64,000 nucleotides of DNA, from assembly GCF_018588945.1 (NCBI RefSeq), contig NZ_JAFIWA010000001.1, forward strand, positions 682,001-746,000. Reading direction: 5' to 3'. This document shows, piece by piece, positions 1 to 8,671 of this stretch; position 1 is the first letter of the stretch, and each line of letters begins with the position of its first letter. The notes below the pieces were generated by a model. It worked only from the letters and a program-made list of their open reading frames with translations, was not told the DNA's origin and did no database searches. A program made the position numbers and the translations under genes. The DNA comes from Microbacterium flavescens. GTDB lineage: Bacteria; Actinomycetota; Actinomycetes; Actinomycetales; Microbacteriaceae.

Positions 1-2
1 TG

Positions 3-200
3 GTGGGCAACCCGCCGACGGGCAGCCTGCTGGAGTTCTGGGTCTACCTCGTCTCGGCCGCGCTCCTGCCGATTGCGGGCGTCGCGTGGGCGCTGCTCGA
101 GCGCAGTCGCTGGAGCACCGTGATCATGGGGATCGCGGCGCTCGCCGTAGCCGTCATGGTCTGGCGGATGCACGCGATCTGGACGATCCAGATCGCCTGA
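3..200 (+). CDS. C-terminal end of a small membrane protein (partial)
   Basis: The reading frame enters at the window edge and ends at a TGA. The visible 65 residues hold two hydrophobic segments, roughly residues 9-31 and 38-60, joined by a short charged loop (LERSRW). This suggests an integral membrane protein with two or more helices. A GTG lies at the very edge, so the true start may be here or further upstream. I do not recognise a family. It converges on the M23 peptidase gene with only 6 bp between the stops. Confidence 0.5.
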   Translation: MGNPPTGSLLEFWVYLVSAALLPIAGVAWALLERSRWSTVIMGIAALAVAVMVWRMHAIWTIQIA

Positions 201-206
201 GCCGCG

Positions 207-2531
207 TCACTTCGGCGCGAGGTAGGACTGCTGCACCCAGCCGGTCTTGCCGTTGTAGGCGACCTTGGCCCAGGAGCCCGAGGTGGCCTGGATCTTGCCG
301 ACGCCCGCACCCTTGGGGATGACGCCGAGGGAGGTGCCGCTCGCGGACGCGGTGGCCTTGAACGCGAGCGCCGCGGTCGCCGTGTAGGCCGTGGGGGTTG
401 CCGGTGCTGCGGCGGTGTCGGCGAGGTAGGCGCGCTGCACCCAGCCGGTCTTGCCGTCGTACGTGACCTTCGCCCAGGAGCCCGAGGTGGCCTGGATCTT
501 GCCGACGCCCGCACCCTTGGGGATGACTCCGAGGGACGTGCCGCTCGCGGACGCGGTGGCTTTGAACGCGAGCGCCGCGGTCGCCGTGTAGGGGGTGGTC
601 GCCGGTGGGGTGGCGGGGGCCGCGGGCGTGTCGGTGAGGTAGGCGCGCTGTACCCAGCCGGTCTTGCCGTTGTAGGTGACCTTGGCCCAGGAGCCCGAGG
701 TGGCCTGGATCTTGCCGACGCCCGCACCCTTTGGGATGACTCCGAGGGACGTACCGCTCGCGGACGCAGTGGCCTTGAAAGCCAGCGCGGCGGTCGCCGT
801 GTAGGGGGCAGTTGCCGGGGGCGTGACCGGGGCCGCGGGCGTGTCGGTGAGGTAGGCGCGCTGTACCCAGCCGGTCTTGCCGTCGTACGTGACCTTGGCC
901 CAGGAGCCCGAGGTGGCCTGGATCTTGCCGACGCCCGCACCCTTGGGGATGACTCCGAGGGACGTGCCGCTCGCGGACGCGGTGGCTTTGAACGCGAGCG
1001 CCGCGGTCGCCGTGTAGGGGGTGGTCGCCGGTGGGGTGGCGGGGGCCGCGGGCGTGTCGGTGAGGTAGGCGCGCTGTACCCAGCCGGTCTTGCCGTCGTA
1101 CGTGACCTTGGCCCAGGAACCGGAGGTGGCCTGGATCTTGCCGACGCCCGCACCCTTCGGGATGACTCCGAGGGACGTGCCGCTCGCGGACGCGGTGGCT
1201 TTGAACGCGAGCGCCGCGGTCGCCGTGTAGGGAGTGGTCGCCGGTGGGGTGGCGGGGGCGGCGGGCGTGTCGGTGAGGTAGGCGCGCTGTACCCAGCCGG
1301 TCTTGCCGTCGTACGTGACCTTGGCCCAGGAACCGGAGCTGGCCAGGATCTTCCCGACGGCGGCGCCTTGGGGGATCACTCCGAGAGACGTACCGCTCGC
1401 GGACGCGGTGGCCTTGAACGCCAGCGCGGCCGTCGCCGTGTACGTCTTCGCCGGTACGGCAGCAGGAAGGGGCGCCGGCTTGTTGGGGGATACGAGCGAG
1501 GCGGAGACCCACCCGGACTGCGTGCCGACCTTCACCGGGATGAAGCCGGAGGTGATGAGCCCCGGTACGTGGACCATCGCGGTCGCGCGGGGGAGCAGGC
1601 GGATCGCGGCGTACCCCGTCGACGGTCCGGTGCGGAAGTTCGCATCGCCGACCGTGTAATACGTGCATGTGGCCGGCGCAGCCTTGGCGGTCACCGAGGT
1701 GGCGGAGGCGTAGACGTCGACGCCGCGCGCCTTGAGGAACGTGGCGGCGTTCTCGGCGGTCGCACTCGTCGCGCCGGCGCGCCAGAGCTCGAGGTGGAGG
1801 TGGGCGCCCGACGACACGCCGCTGTTGCCGACCTCGCTGATGCGCTGGCCGGCGGTGACCTTCTGGCCGACCTTCACGTGGGTCGTGGCCGACCAGATGT
1901 GCATGTAGATCGAGGTGTAGGTCACGCCGGAGATCGAGTGGCGGATCGAGATGTAGCCCGCACGCGACGAGGATCCGCTGACGGTGGCCGACACGGTTCC
2001 CGCTGCGATGGCATAGATGGGGGCGCCCGACCGCGCGGCGAGATCCACACCGTAGTGATAGGTCGAGGCGCCCGGCACGGGAATGCACCGAGGGCCGAAG
2101 TACGACGAGACGGTGTAGGTCTTCGCCGCCAGCGGGTTGCGGAAGGTGACCGCCGCAGCGGTGGGCGTCGGCGCCGCCGCAGCCAGCTGCGCCGCGATGC
2201 TCGGCATGGTGAGGGGCGCCGTAGACGTGGGGTCGGGTTCGGCGGGGGCCGGCGCGGCCGGGGCGGCGGGCTCGGTGGGCGCAGCTTCGACGGGATCGGG
2301 TTCCGTGGCCGTCGGCGACACGGCGGGCGCGGGCGTCACAGGAGCGGTCGGCGCCGGCGTCGGCGTGAGAGTGGCGTCCGGAGTCGGCGTCGCCTCGGGT
2401 GCCGCGGGAGCAGGAATGGGCGTGGCCGCGCTCACCGCGGGTGCCGCCATCGCGGCTGTCGGCGCGAAGCCGCCGAGGGTCAGGGTGACGGCGACGGTGC
2501 CGGCCAGAAAGAAGGTACGGGTCGAACGCAT
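207..2531 (-). CDS. Secreted M23 metallopeptidase with SH3-domain repeats
   Basis: The 774-residue product is a likely cell-wall endopeptidase. A signal peptide (about residues 1-30, ending AMA-AP) is followed by a Pro/Ala/Thr-rich linker to about residue 125. The M23 (LytM-type) domain spans about 130-260. Visible zinc ligands are H159 and D163 (HYGVD) and H246 in HLHLE, with H211 and H244 as probable catalytic histidines, so it looks active. One divergent SH3b-like domain follows (about 285-350), then six nearly identical 67-71 residue SH3b-like units that each contain GKTGWVQ. SH3b domains usually bind peptidoglycan, so the tail probably anchors the enzyme in the wall. The ATG start gives a clean signal peptide. 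Cleavage specificity cannot be told from sequence. Confidence 0.92.
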   Translation of the reverse strand: MRSTRTFFLAGTVAVTLTLGGFAPTAAMAAPAVSAATPIPAPAAPEATPTPDATLTPTPAPTAPVTPAPAVSPTATEPDPVEAAPTEPAAPAAPAPAEPDPTSTAPLTMPSIAAQLAAAAPTPTAAAVTFRNPLAAKTYTVSSYFGPRCIPVPGASTYHYGVDLAARSGAPIYAIAAGTVSATVSGSSSRAGYISIRHSISGVTYTSIYMHIWSATTHVKVGQKVTAGQRISEVGNSGVSSGAHLHLELWRAGATSATAENAATFLKARGVDVYASATSVTAKAAPATCTYYTVGDANFRTGPSTGYAAIRLLPRATAMVHVPGLITSGFIPVKVGTQSGWVSASLVSPNKPAPLPAAVPAKTYTATAALAFKATASASGTSLGVIPQGAAVGKILASSGSWAKVTYDGKTGWVQRAYLTDTPAAPATPPATTPYTATAALAFKATASASGTSLGVIPKGAGVGKIQATSGSWAKVTYDGKTGWVQRAYLTDTPAAPATPPATTPYTATAALAFKATASASGTSLGVIPKGAGVGKIQATSGSWAKVTYDGKTGWVQRAYLTDTPAAPVTPPATAPYTATAALAFKATASASGTSLGVIPKGAGVGKIQATSGSWAKVTYNGKTGWVQRAYLTDTPAAPATPPATTPYTATAALAFKATASASGTSLGVIPKGAGVGKIQATSGSWAKVTYDGKTGWVQRAYLADTAAAPATPTAYTATAALAFKATASASGTSLGVIPKGAGVGKIQATSGSWAKVAYNGKTGWVQQSYLAPK
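210..1446 (-). repeat. Six in-frame tandem repeats, mostly 213 bp
   Basis: The anchor GAGGTAGG recurs at 219, 423, 636, 849, 1062 and 1275, giving spacings of 204, 213, 213, 213 and 213 bp. Units 2-5 differ by only a few bases, while the two outer units (starting near 219 and 1275) are more diverged. The array encodes the C-terminal SH3 units of the M23 peptidase in phase, so gain or loss of units would keep the frame. Confidence 0.95.
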
Positions 2532-2585
2532 GATGTGGTTTTCGGGTCGGCGTGCGGGCGGGAGAAGCGGTTCGGGTTCCGTCCT

Positions 2586-2599
2586 GTGAATATTGTCAC
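2586..2599. promoter_or_regulatory. Imperfect palindrome in a divergent promoter region
   Basis: GTGAATATTGTCAC reads GTGA/TCAC at its ends and lies in the AT-richest part of the 161-bp gap between the M23 peptidase (leftward) and the membrane gene at 2693 (rightward). It could be an operator for the peptidase. No regulator is encoded nearby, so this is only a candidate. Confidence 0.3.
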
Positions 2600-2677
2600 T
2601 TCTCGGTGTGTCTGTCTACTCACGTGTCTGTTGGGGCGTATGTGACCAACGAGACTCACCGGGTTCTCCAGCGGAAC

Positions 2678-2683
2678 TAGGAT
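2678..2683 (+). promoter_or_regulatory. -10 hexamer TAGGAT before the ribF operon
   Basis: TAGGAT ends 9 bases before the ATG at 2693, so the transcript would have a leader of only 2-3 bases. GAGAGG lies in the gap and could also act as a Shine-Dalgarno sequence if transcription starts earlier. Confidence 0.5.
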
Positions 2684-2692
2684 TGAGAGGCC

Positions 2693-3142
2693 ATGACACC
2701 CCCCGCCCGTCCCCGCCGCCGCATGACCGGAATCGGCCGTGTTCTCGTCATCGTCTACGCGATCATGGCGCTCGCCGCCACCGGTCGATCGTTCGTCCAG
2801 ATCGTTCAGCGTTTCGATGAGGCCCCCCTCGCGTACACCCTTTCGGCCCTGTCGGCGGTGGTCTACATCGTCGCGACGCTGGCCCTCATCTTCGCCGGGT
2901 CCCGCGCGTGGTACCTCGTCGCGTGGATCGCGATCGTCTTCGAACTCGTCGGGGTTCTCGTCGTCGGCGCCCTCACCTTCGTGCTTCCCGACCTGTTCGC
3001 CCATCCGACCGTGTGGTCATGGTTCGGCATGGGGTACGTCTTCGTGCCTCTCGTGCTGCCGTTCCTCGGCCTCTGGTGGCTCATCACCCACCGGCCCGTT
3101 GCCAGCGGCGTCGCTTCCGAGCCCGCGACGGTCCGCGCATGA
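2693..3142 (+). CDS. Small integral membrane protein upstream of ribF
   Basis: The 149-residue protein has four predicted membrane segments, about residues 12-32, 45-68, 72-96 and 106-128. The N-terminus is basic (RPRRR) and there is no signal peptide. I recognise it only as a conserved-looking actinobacterial membrane protein. Its TGA overlaps the ribF start by 4 bp (ATGA), which implies translational coupling and a shared operon, but the function is unknown. Confidence 0.8.
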   Translation: MTPPARPRRRMTGIGRVLVIVYAIMALAATGRSFVQIVQRFDEAPLAYTLSALSAVVYIVATLALIFAGSRAWYLVAWIAIVFELVGVLVVGALTFVLPDLFAHPTVWSWFGMGYVFVPLVLPFLGLWWLITHRPVASGVASEPATVRA

Positions 3143-4098
3143 TCGTCTTCCACGATCCGGCGGAGGTGCCCGCAGGGTTCGGACCCTCGGTCGTCGCGAT
3201 CGGCAAGTTCGACGGCGTCCACACCGGGCACCGCGCCGTGATCGACCGCGCCCGTGTCGATGCGGCGACCGGCGGAGCACGCGTCGTCGCCGTCACCTTC
3301 GACCGCAATCCGCTGGCACTCCTGCGACCCGAGGTCTGCCCCGACAACCTGATCGGCGTCCATCAGAAGCTGCAGCTGCTGGCGGAGACCGGAATCGACG
3401 CGACCCTTCTCCTGCGCTTCGACCGGCAGCTCGCCGACCTGCCCGCCCGCGAGTTCGTCGAGCACGTGCTCGTCGGCGCGCTCGGTGTGCGCACGGTCCT
3501 CGTCGGCAGGGACTTCCGCTTCGGCCGCGGGGGAGCCGGCGACCCTGCGCTGCTCGCCGAACTGGGGCGCGAGTTCGGCTTCACCGTCGACGTGGTGGAT
3601 GACGTCCGGGCCATCGAGGAGGGCCGACGTGTGTCGTCGACCTGGATCAGGGAGCTGCTGACCCAGGGCGACGTCGAGACGGCCGCGAAGCTGCTCGGCA
3701 GGATGCCGTCGGTGTGGGGCGAGGTCGTGCACGGCCTCAAGCGCGGTCGGGAGCTGGGCTATCCCACCGCCAACCTGTCATCGGAGTGCGAGGGGTTCGT
3801 TCCGGCGGACGGCGTCTACGCGGGCTGGCTGATCGACGAAGGCTCTCCCGACGGGCTGCGGCGAGGCATCCGCTATCCCGCGGCGATCAGCATCGGCACC
3901 AATCCCACCTTCGACGACGTGCCCGTGCGCCAGGTCGAGGCCTACGTGCTCGACGAGACCGACCTCGACCTCTACGGGCACCGCGTGGAGATCCAGTTCA
4001 CCGCGAGGATCCGCGGCATGGTCGCGTTCGACGGCATCGAGGCGCTGGTGCGGCAGATGGCCGACGACGTCGCGCAGGTGCGCAGCGCTCTCAGCTGA
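3139..4098 (+). CDS. ribF: Bifunctional riboflavin kinase / FAD synthetase
   Basis: RibF phosphorylates riboflavin to FMN and then adenylates FMN to FAD. The 319-residue length is normal for the bifunctional enzyme. The N-terminal FAD synthetase domain shows GKFDGVHTGH (about residues 22-31), the nucleotidyltransferase motif. The C-terminal riboflavin kinase domain shows GRELGYPTANL near residue 200 and GIRYPAAISIGTNPTF further on. The ATG overlaps the stop of the upstream membrane gene by 4 bp, so the two are cotranscribed. The cytoplasmic product supplies flavin for enzymes such as the flavin pair at 39-41 kb. Confidence 0.97.
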   Translation: MIVFHDPAEVPAGFGPSVVAIGKFDGVHTGHRAVIDRARVDAATGGARVVAVTFDRNPLALLRPEVCPDNLIGVHQKLQLLAETGIDATLLLRFDRQLADLPAREFVEHVLVGALGVRTVLVGRDFRFGRGGAGDPALLAELGREFGFTVDVVDDVRAIEEGRRVSSTWIRELLTQGDVETAAKLLGRMPSVWGEVVHGLKRGRELGYPTANLSSECEGFVPADGVYAGWLIDEGSPDGLRRGIRYPAAISIGTNPTFDDVPVRQVEAYVLDETDLDLYGHRVEIQFTARIRGMVAFDGIEALVRQMADDVAQVRSALS

Positions 4099-4134
4099 GC
4101 GGCGCCGCCATAGACCTCGCCGCGGGCGCGGGCC

Positions 4135-4140
4135 TACGAT
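4135..4140 (+). promoter_or_regulatory. -10 hexamer TACGAT, leaderless-type
   Basis: TACGAT is followed after 6 bases by the GTG at 4147. This spacing places the transcription start at or next to the start codon, and it supports choosing that GTG. Confidence 0.55.
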
Positions 4141-4146
4141 CGAGGC

Positions 4147-4527
4147 GTGCCAGCCCTCGACATCCTCGCCGCTGCGGGTGCCGCAGCCAACCCCGTCAAC
4201 CTGTGGGGCGCGCTGGGGTGCGCCGTGGCGTACTCCGCATCCCTGCTCGCCACGCTCGACGCCTTCGCGGACCTGATCCTCGCGAGGGGCGACTCGCCGG
4301 CCGGGCGACTGACGCCCGGGGTAGGCTTGAAGTTCGCGTCCAAGCTGGTGGCTGCGGCGATCGCGGTCATGGCGGCGGCGATCGTGCTCGCCCTCGACGA
4401 GAACTGGTTCGCCTTCACGAGCCTGACCATCGCATTCGTGGTGGTCGTCGGGATCGGCGTGATCGTCCTGCTGAGGCACTCGAGGATGACTGCGAATGAG
4501 CGGACAGCGACGCGCGCGAGCGGGTGA
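4147..4527 (+). CDS. Small membrane protein of unknown function
   Basis: The 126-residue protein starts at GTG. It has three likely membrane segments: residues 17-40, 63-85 and 90-108. The tail is basic and rich in Arg and Thr. No motif was recognised. It sits between ribF and deoC, with a leaderless-type promoter of its own and 40 bp to deoC, so it may share a transcript with deoC. Confidence 0.65.
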   Translation: MPALDILAAAGAAANPVNLWGALGCAVAYSASLLATLDAFADLILARGDSPAGRLTPGVGLKFASKLVAAAIAVMAAAIVLALDENWFAFTSLTIAFVVVVGIGVIVLLRHSRMTANERTATRASG

Positions 4528-4567
4528 GGCAGCCTCGCCCTCGCCCACACACGACAGAGGGAGCATC

Positions 4568-5575
4568 ATGAGCCGGACCGATCTGCAGACACTGCCCGAG
4601 CGGGCTGTCGCGCTGCTCGGCGGGGAGCCCGACGACACCACGTTGCGGCGCTACCTCCACGGCCTCCCCGGCGTCGACGCCGTCGGCCTCGAGCAGCGCG
4701 CGGCCGGACTCGGCACCCGCTCCATCAAGACCACGTCCAAGGCCTGGGCGCTCGACAAGATCATCGAGCTGATCGATCTCACGACGCTCGAGGGCGCCGA
4801 CACCCCGGGCAAGGTGCGGTCGCTCGTCGCGAAGGCGCTGAATCCGGATGCCTCCGACCCCACGTGCCCTCGCGTCGCCGCCGTCTGCGTCTATGGAGAC
4901 ATGGTCCCGCACGCCGTCGAGGCGCTCGGTGCCGCGCACGGCGACCCCGATGAGGGCGGCGTGAGCGTGGCGGCAGTCGCCACCGCGTTCCCGAGCGGGC
5001 GGTCGTCGTTGGAGATCAAGCTCGCCGACACGGCCGACGCGGTCGCCGCCGGGGCGGATGAGATCGACATGGTCATCGACCGTGGCGCGTTCCTCTCCGG
5101 CCGCTACGGCCTGGTGTTCGATCAGATCGCCCGCGTGAAGGAGGCGTGCCGCCGCGAGGACGGCACCTATGCCTCACTCAAGGTCATCCTCGAGACGGGC
5201 GAGCTCAACACCTACGACAACGTCAAGCGCGCGTCGTGGCTGTCGATCCTCGCGGGCGGCGACTTCATCAAGACCTCGACGGGCAAGGTGCAGCCTGCGG
5301 CGACGCTGCCCGTGACGCTGCTCATGCTGGAGGTCGTGCGCGACTGGCACCGTGCCACCGGCGAGAAGGTGGGCGTGAAGCCCGCCGGCGGCATCCGCAC
5401 GTCGAAGGATGCGATCAAGTACCTCGTGACCGTCGCCGAGACGGTGGGCGAAGAGTGGCTCCAGCCGCACCTTTTCCGCTACGGCGCATCCAGCCTGCTG
5501 AACGACGTGCTGCTGCAGCGTCAGAAGCTCAAGACCGGTCACTACTCCGGCACCGACTACGTGACGATCGACTGA
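4568..5575 (+). CDS. deoC: Deoxyribose-phosphate aldolase
   Basis: The enzyme cleaves 2-deoxyribose-5-phosphate to glyceraldehyde-3-phosphate and acetaldehyde in deoxynucleoside catabolism. The Schiff-base lysine is K235 in FIKTSTGK, and the acidic residue region DEIDMVI lies near 155-160. At 335 residues it is the long form, with an N-terminal extension of about 60 residues compared with the short bacterial enzymes. The chosen ATG follows GAGGGAG. An upstream in-frame ATG at 4496 overlaps the previous gene and has no ribosome site. Two aldehyde dehydrogenase genes follow, which fits removal of the acetaldehyde product. Confidence 0.95.
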   Translation: MSRTDLQTLPERAVALLGGEPDDTTLRRYLHGLPGVDAVGLEQRAAGLGTRSIKTTSKAWALDKIIELIDLTTLEGADTPGKVRSLVAKALNPDASDPTCPRVAAVCVYGDMVPHAVEALGAAHGDPDEGGVSVAAVATAFPSGRSSLEIKLADTADAVAAGADEIDMVIDRGAFLSGRYGLVFDQIARVKEACRREDGTYASLKVILETGELNTYDNVKRASWLSILAGGDFIKTSTGKVQPAATLPVTLLMLEVVRDWHRATGEKVGVKPAGGIRTSKDAIKYLVTVAETVGEEWLQPHLFRYGASSLLNDVLLQRQKLKTGHYSGTDYVTID

Positions 5576-5589
5576 ACCGGGACAAGACA

Positions 5590-7032
5590 ATGAGTTTCCT
5601 CGAATACGCCCCCGCGCCGGAGTCGCGCGCGATCCTGAATCTGCGCGACGAGTACGGCCTGTTCATCGGCGGCGAGTTCCGCCCCGGGAACGGCGAGTCG
5701 TTCGCCTCCATCTCGCCCGCCGACGAGAAGCACATCGCCACGATCGCCACGGCGACCGAGGCGGACGTCGACGCCGCGGTCGCCGCGGCGCGCCGCGCCT
5801 ACGACAAGACGTGGTCGAAGCTGAGCGGCCGCGACCGCGGCAAGTACCTGTTCCGGATCGCCCGCCTCGTCCAGGAGCGCGCGCGTGAGCTCGCGGTGGC
5901 GGAGAGCCTCGACAACGGCAAGCCCATCAAGGAGAGCCGCGACGTCGACGTGCCGCTCGTGGCGGCCTGGTTCTTCTACTACGCCGGCTGGGCCGACAAG
6001 CTCGACTACGCGGGCCTCGGGGCGAATCCCCGCTCGCTCGGCGTCGCCGGTCAGGTCATCCCGTGGAACTTCCCCCTGCTCATGCTCGCGTGGAAGATCG
6101 CGCCGGCGCTCGCCGCGGGCAACACGGTCGTCATCAAGCCGGCTGAGACCACGCCGCTGTCGGCGCTCATCTTCGCCGAGATCCTGCAGCAGGCCGACCT
6201 GCCGCCGGGCGTCGTCAACATCGTGACCGGCGCGGGTGCGACCGGTGCGGCGCTGGTGCGGCATCCCGACGTGAACAAGGTGGCCTTCACCGGCTCCACC
6301 CCGGTCGGGCGGGAGATCGCCAAGGCGGTCGCCGGCACCGACAAGAAGCTCACGCTCGAACTCGGCGGCAAGGCCGCGAACATCGTGTTCGAGGATGCCC
6401 CCATCGATCAGGCGATCGAGGGCATCGTCAACGGCATCTTCTTCAACCAGGGGCACGTGTGCTGCGCGGGCAGCCGCCTGCTGGTGCAGGAGTCGGTGCA
6501 CGACGAGGTCGTCGACCGGCTGAAGTCGCGCCTCTCGACTCTGCGTCTCGGAGATCCGCTCGACAAGAACACCGACATCGGCGCCATCAACTCGCGCGAG
6601 CAGCTCGATCGCATCCGCGAGCTCAGCCGCATCGGCGAGGAGGAGGGCGCCGTGCGCTGGAGCGCCGACTGCGTCATCCCCGACAACGGCTTCTGGTTCG
6701 CGCCGACCATCTTCACCAACGTGCAGGCCAGCCACCGCATCGCTCGCGACGAGATCTTCGGCCCGGTGCTCTCGGTGCTCACCTTCCGCACGCCGGCCGA
6801 GGCCATCGAGAAGGCCAACAACACGCCGTACGGTCTCTCGGCGGGCATCTGGACCGACAAGGGCTCGCGCATCCTCGCCGTCGCCGACCGCCTGCGCGCC
6901 GGTGTCATCTGGGCGAACACGTTCAACCGCTTCGACCCGTCCTCACCGTTCGGCGGCTACAAGGAGTCGGGTTACGGCCGAGAGGGCGGCAGGCACGGCC
7001 TGCTCGCGTACCTGAAGGGGGCTGCGGCGTGA
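5590..7032 (+). CDS. NAD(P)-dependent aldehyde dehydrogenase (full length)
   Basis: The 480-residue protein is a complete member of the aldehyde dehydrogenase superfamily. E257 in LELGGK is the general base and C291 in NQGHVCCAG is the catalytic cysteine; the oxyanion Asn region IPWNFP is present near 158-163. It begins 14 bp after deoC and overlaps the next gene by 4 bp (GTGA), so the three form an operon. The likely role is oxidation of acetaldehyde or a related aldehyde from the deoC reaction. The substrate is inferred from context only. Confidence 0.93.
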   Translation: MSFLEYAPAPESRAILNLRDEYGLFIGGEFRPGNGESFASISPADEKHIATIATATEADVDAAVAAARRAYDKTWSKLSGRDRGKYLFRIARLVQERARELAVAESLDNGKPIKESRDVDVPLVAAWFFYYAGWADKLDYAGLGANPRSLGVAGQVIPWNFPLLMLAWKIAPALAAGNTVVIKPAETTPLSALIFAEILQQADLPPGVVNIVTGAGATGAALVRHPDVNKVAFTGSTPVGREIAKAVAGTDKKLTLELGGKAANIVFEDAPIDQAIEGIVNGIFFNQGHVCCAGSRLLVQESVHDEVVDRLKSRLSTLRLGDPLDKNTDIGAINSREQLDRIRELSRIGEEEGAVRWSADCVIPDNGFWFAPTIFTNVQASHRIARDEIFGPVLSVLTFRTPAEAIEKANNTPYGLSAGIWTDKGSRILAVADRLRAGVIWANTFNRFDPSSPFGGYKESGYGREGGRHGLLAYLKGAAA

Positions 7033-7892
7033 GCAAGCGACTGACCGTGCCGAAGACGTACAAGCTCTACATCGGCGGCAAGTTCCCGCGCAGCGAGTCC
7101 GGACGCACGTACGAGGTGATCTCGTCGAAGGGCGACTTCCTCGCGAACGCCGCGCTGGCCTCCCGCAAGGACGCCCGCGACGCCGTGACCGCCGCCCGCG
7201 GCGCCGTGAAGGGCTGGGCGGGCGCGACCGCCTACAACCGCGGCCAGGTGCTCTACCGCGTCGCCGAGATCCTCGAGGGGCGCAAGGCGCAGTTCGTCGA
7301 CGAGATCGTGCAGCAGACGGGCATCTCCTCGTCGGCCGCAGCCGCCGAGGTCGACGAGGCCATCGATCGCTGGGTCTGGTACGCGGGCTGGTGCGACAAG
7401 TTCGGCCAGGTCGCCGGCAACGGCAATCCGGTCGCCGGCCCGTACTTCAACATCTCGGTGCCCGAGCCGACGGGTGTCGTCGCGGTCGTCGCCCCGCAGG
7501 ACACCGCCCTCGTCGGACTGGTGTCGGCCATCGCGCCGGCGCTCGTGTCGGGCAACTCGGTCGTCGTCATCGCTTCGCAGCGCTTCCCGCTGTCGGCGAT
7601 CAGCCTCGCCGAGGTGCTCGCGACGAGCGACGTGCCCGGGGGAGTCATCAACGTGCTCACCGGCTCGCCGGCCGAGATCGCCCCGTGGCTCGCGTCGCAC
7701 CCCGACGTGCACGGCCTCGACCTGGTCGGCGCCGGCGATCTCGACTGGATCGACCTGCAGATCGCGGCCGCCGAGACGCTCACGCGCGTGCTGCCTCCCG
7801 AGCAGGGGCCGGATGCCGCGTCCCCGAGCCTCGAGCGGATCGCCGCGTTCACCGAGACGAAGACGGTCTGGCACACCAAGAGCCTGATCTGA
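7029..7892 (+). CDS. Half-length aldehyde dehydrogenase homologue without catalytic residues
   Basis: The 287-residue protein (GTG start) aligns by eye with the N-terminal coenzyme-binding part of aldehyde dehydrogenases: YIGGKFPRSESGRTYEV, AAARGAVKGWAGATAYNRGQ, and VVAVVAPQDTALVGLV in place of the usual PWNFP region. It stops before the ELGGK glutamate and the catalytic-cysteine region, and ends in an unrelated short tail. The frame is clean and the start overlaps the preceding full-length gene by 4 bp, so it looks selected rather than decayed. A structural or regulatory partner role for the upstream enzyme is plausible but unproven. Confidence 0.85.
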   Translation: MSKRLTVPKTYKLYIGGKFPRSESGRTYEVISSKGDFLANAALASRKDARDAVTAARGAVKGWAGATAYNRGQVLYRVAEILEGRKAQFVDEIVQQTGISSSAAAAEVDEAIDRWVWYAGWCDKFGQVAGNGNPVAGPYFNISVPEPTGVVAVVAPQDTALVGLVSAIAPALVSGNSVVVIASQRFPLSAISLAEVLATSDVPGGVINVLTGSPAEIAPWLASHPDVHGLDLVGAGDLDWIDLQIAAAETLTRVLPPEQGPDAASPSLERIAAFTETKTVWHTKSLI

Positions 7893-7914
7893 CCGCACTG
7901 CGGCGTCGCGCGCG

Positions 7915-8628
7915 TCAGGCGAGGTCGAGCTCGTCCCACCGGCCGGGCTCGGCCAATTCGCCGTAGGCGACCTCGAGTCCCGTCGCGGACACGGACGCCA
8001 CGCACGCCAGCAGCGAGAGCGTCGGGAAGCCGAGCGGCCGGTTGTCGCGGATGATGGCGCGGTCGTCGGTGGGAGGCAGTTCGGCCGACCGGCGAAGGAC
8101 GCCGACCCAGGCATCCCACCATCGCTCGTCCTCGCCCAGGGGCGCCGACCGGAACTCGTCGAGCCACCGTGCGATGCGCGGCGTGCGCGGGTCGTCGACG
8201 TCGTCGTGGGCGATCATGTGCGTGCCGGGCTCCAGGTCCGTCGTTCGGAGGGTCTCGCCGTCCCAGGTCAGGACGCGGGAGCGGCCGTCGCGCACCTCGA
8301 CCAGGTTGAAGCCGTGCGTGGGCGGCTCGCCCTCGGGAGACGACCCGAGCACCGAGTCGAGCACGATGCCCCCGCGGGAGATCAGTTCGGACTCGGGCCG
8401 GGTGACGGCATCCGCTCTGTTCAGCAGCACGGCGAGCCGCCGAGTATCGGGATCGGCCGCGAGCCACGCCCCGCCGGCACGCGCATCGCGCACGCCGACG
8501 ACGCCCTCGTTCTCCGGCCACCAGCGTCCGAGCGCGTTCCACGGCCGTTCGGGGTCCTCATCGCGGATCGCGAGCACGCGCGTCGGCTCGTCGGCCGACG
8601 CCGGGACGCGGATCACCACGGTGCACAT
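7915..8628 (-). CDS. NRDE/TANGO2-family protein
   Basis: The 237-residue cytoplasmic protein begins MCTVVIRV, typical of the family where Cys2 is conserved, and has the AIRDEDPERPW segment in place of the usual NRDE. Later come WLAADPDTRRLAVLLNRAD and SRGGIVLDSVLG. TANGO2-type proteins are linked to haem or lipid handling in eukaryotes; the bacterial role is not settled. The start at 8628 is preceded by GGAGGAG, and longer upstream readings lack the family start. It is divergent from coaBC with about 43 bp between start codons. Confidence 0.85.
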   Translation of the reverse strand: MCTVVIRVPASADEPTRVLAIRDEDPERPWNALGRWWPENEGVVGVRDARAGGAWLAADPDTRRLAVLLNRADAVTRPESELISRGGIVLDSVLGSSPEGEPPTHGFNLVEVRDGRSRVLTWDGETLRTTDLEPGTHMIAHDDVDDPRTPRIARWLDEFRSAPLGEDERWWDAWVGVLRRSAELPPTDDRAIIRDNRPLGFPTLSLLACVASVSATGLEVAYGELAEPGRWDELDLA

Positions 8629-8671
8629 CGGGCTCCTCCTGCCTGCGGGATGCGGGTCGTGCCAAGATCGG

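Noticed and set aside
210-1446. Tandem repeats as a possible CRISPR or satellite array
   Set aside because: The units are in frame and encode SH3 domains with GKTGWVQ.
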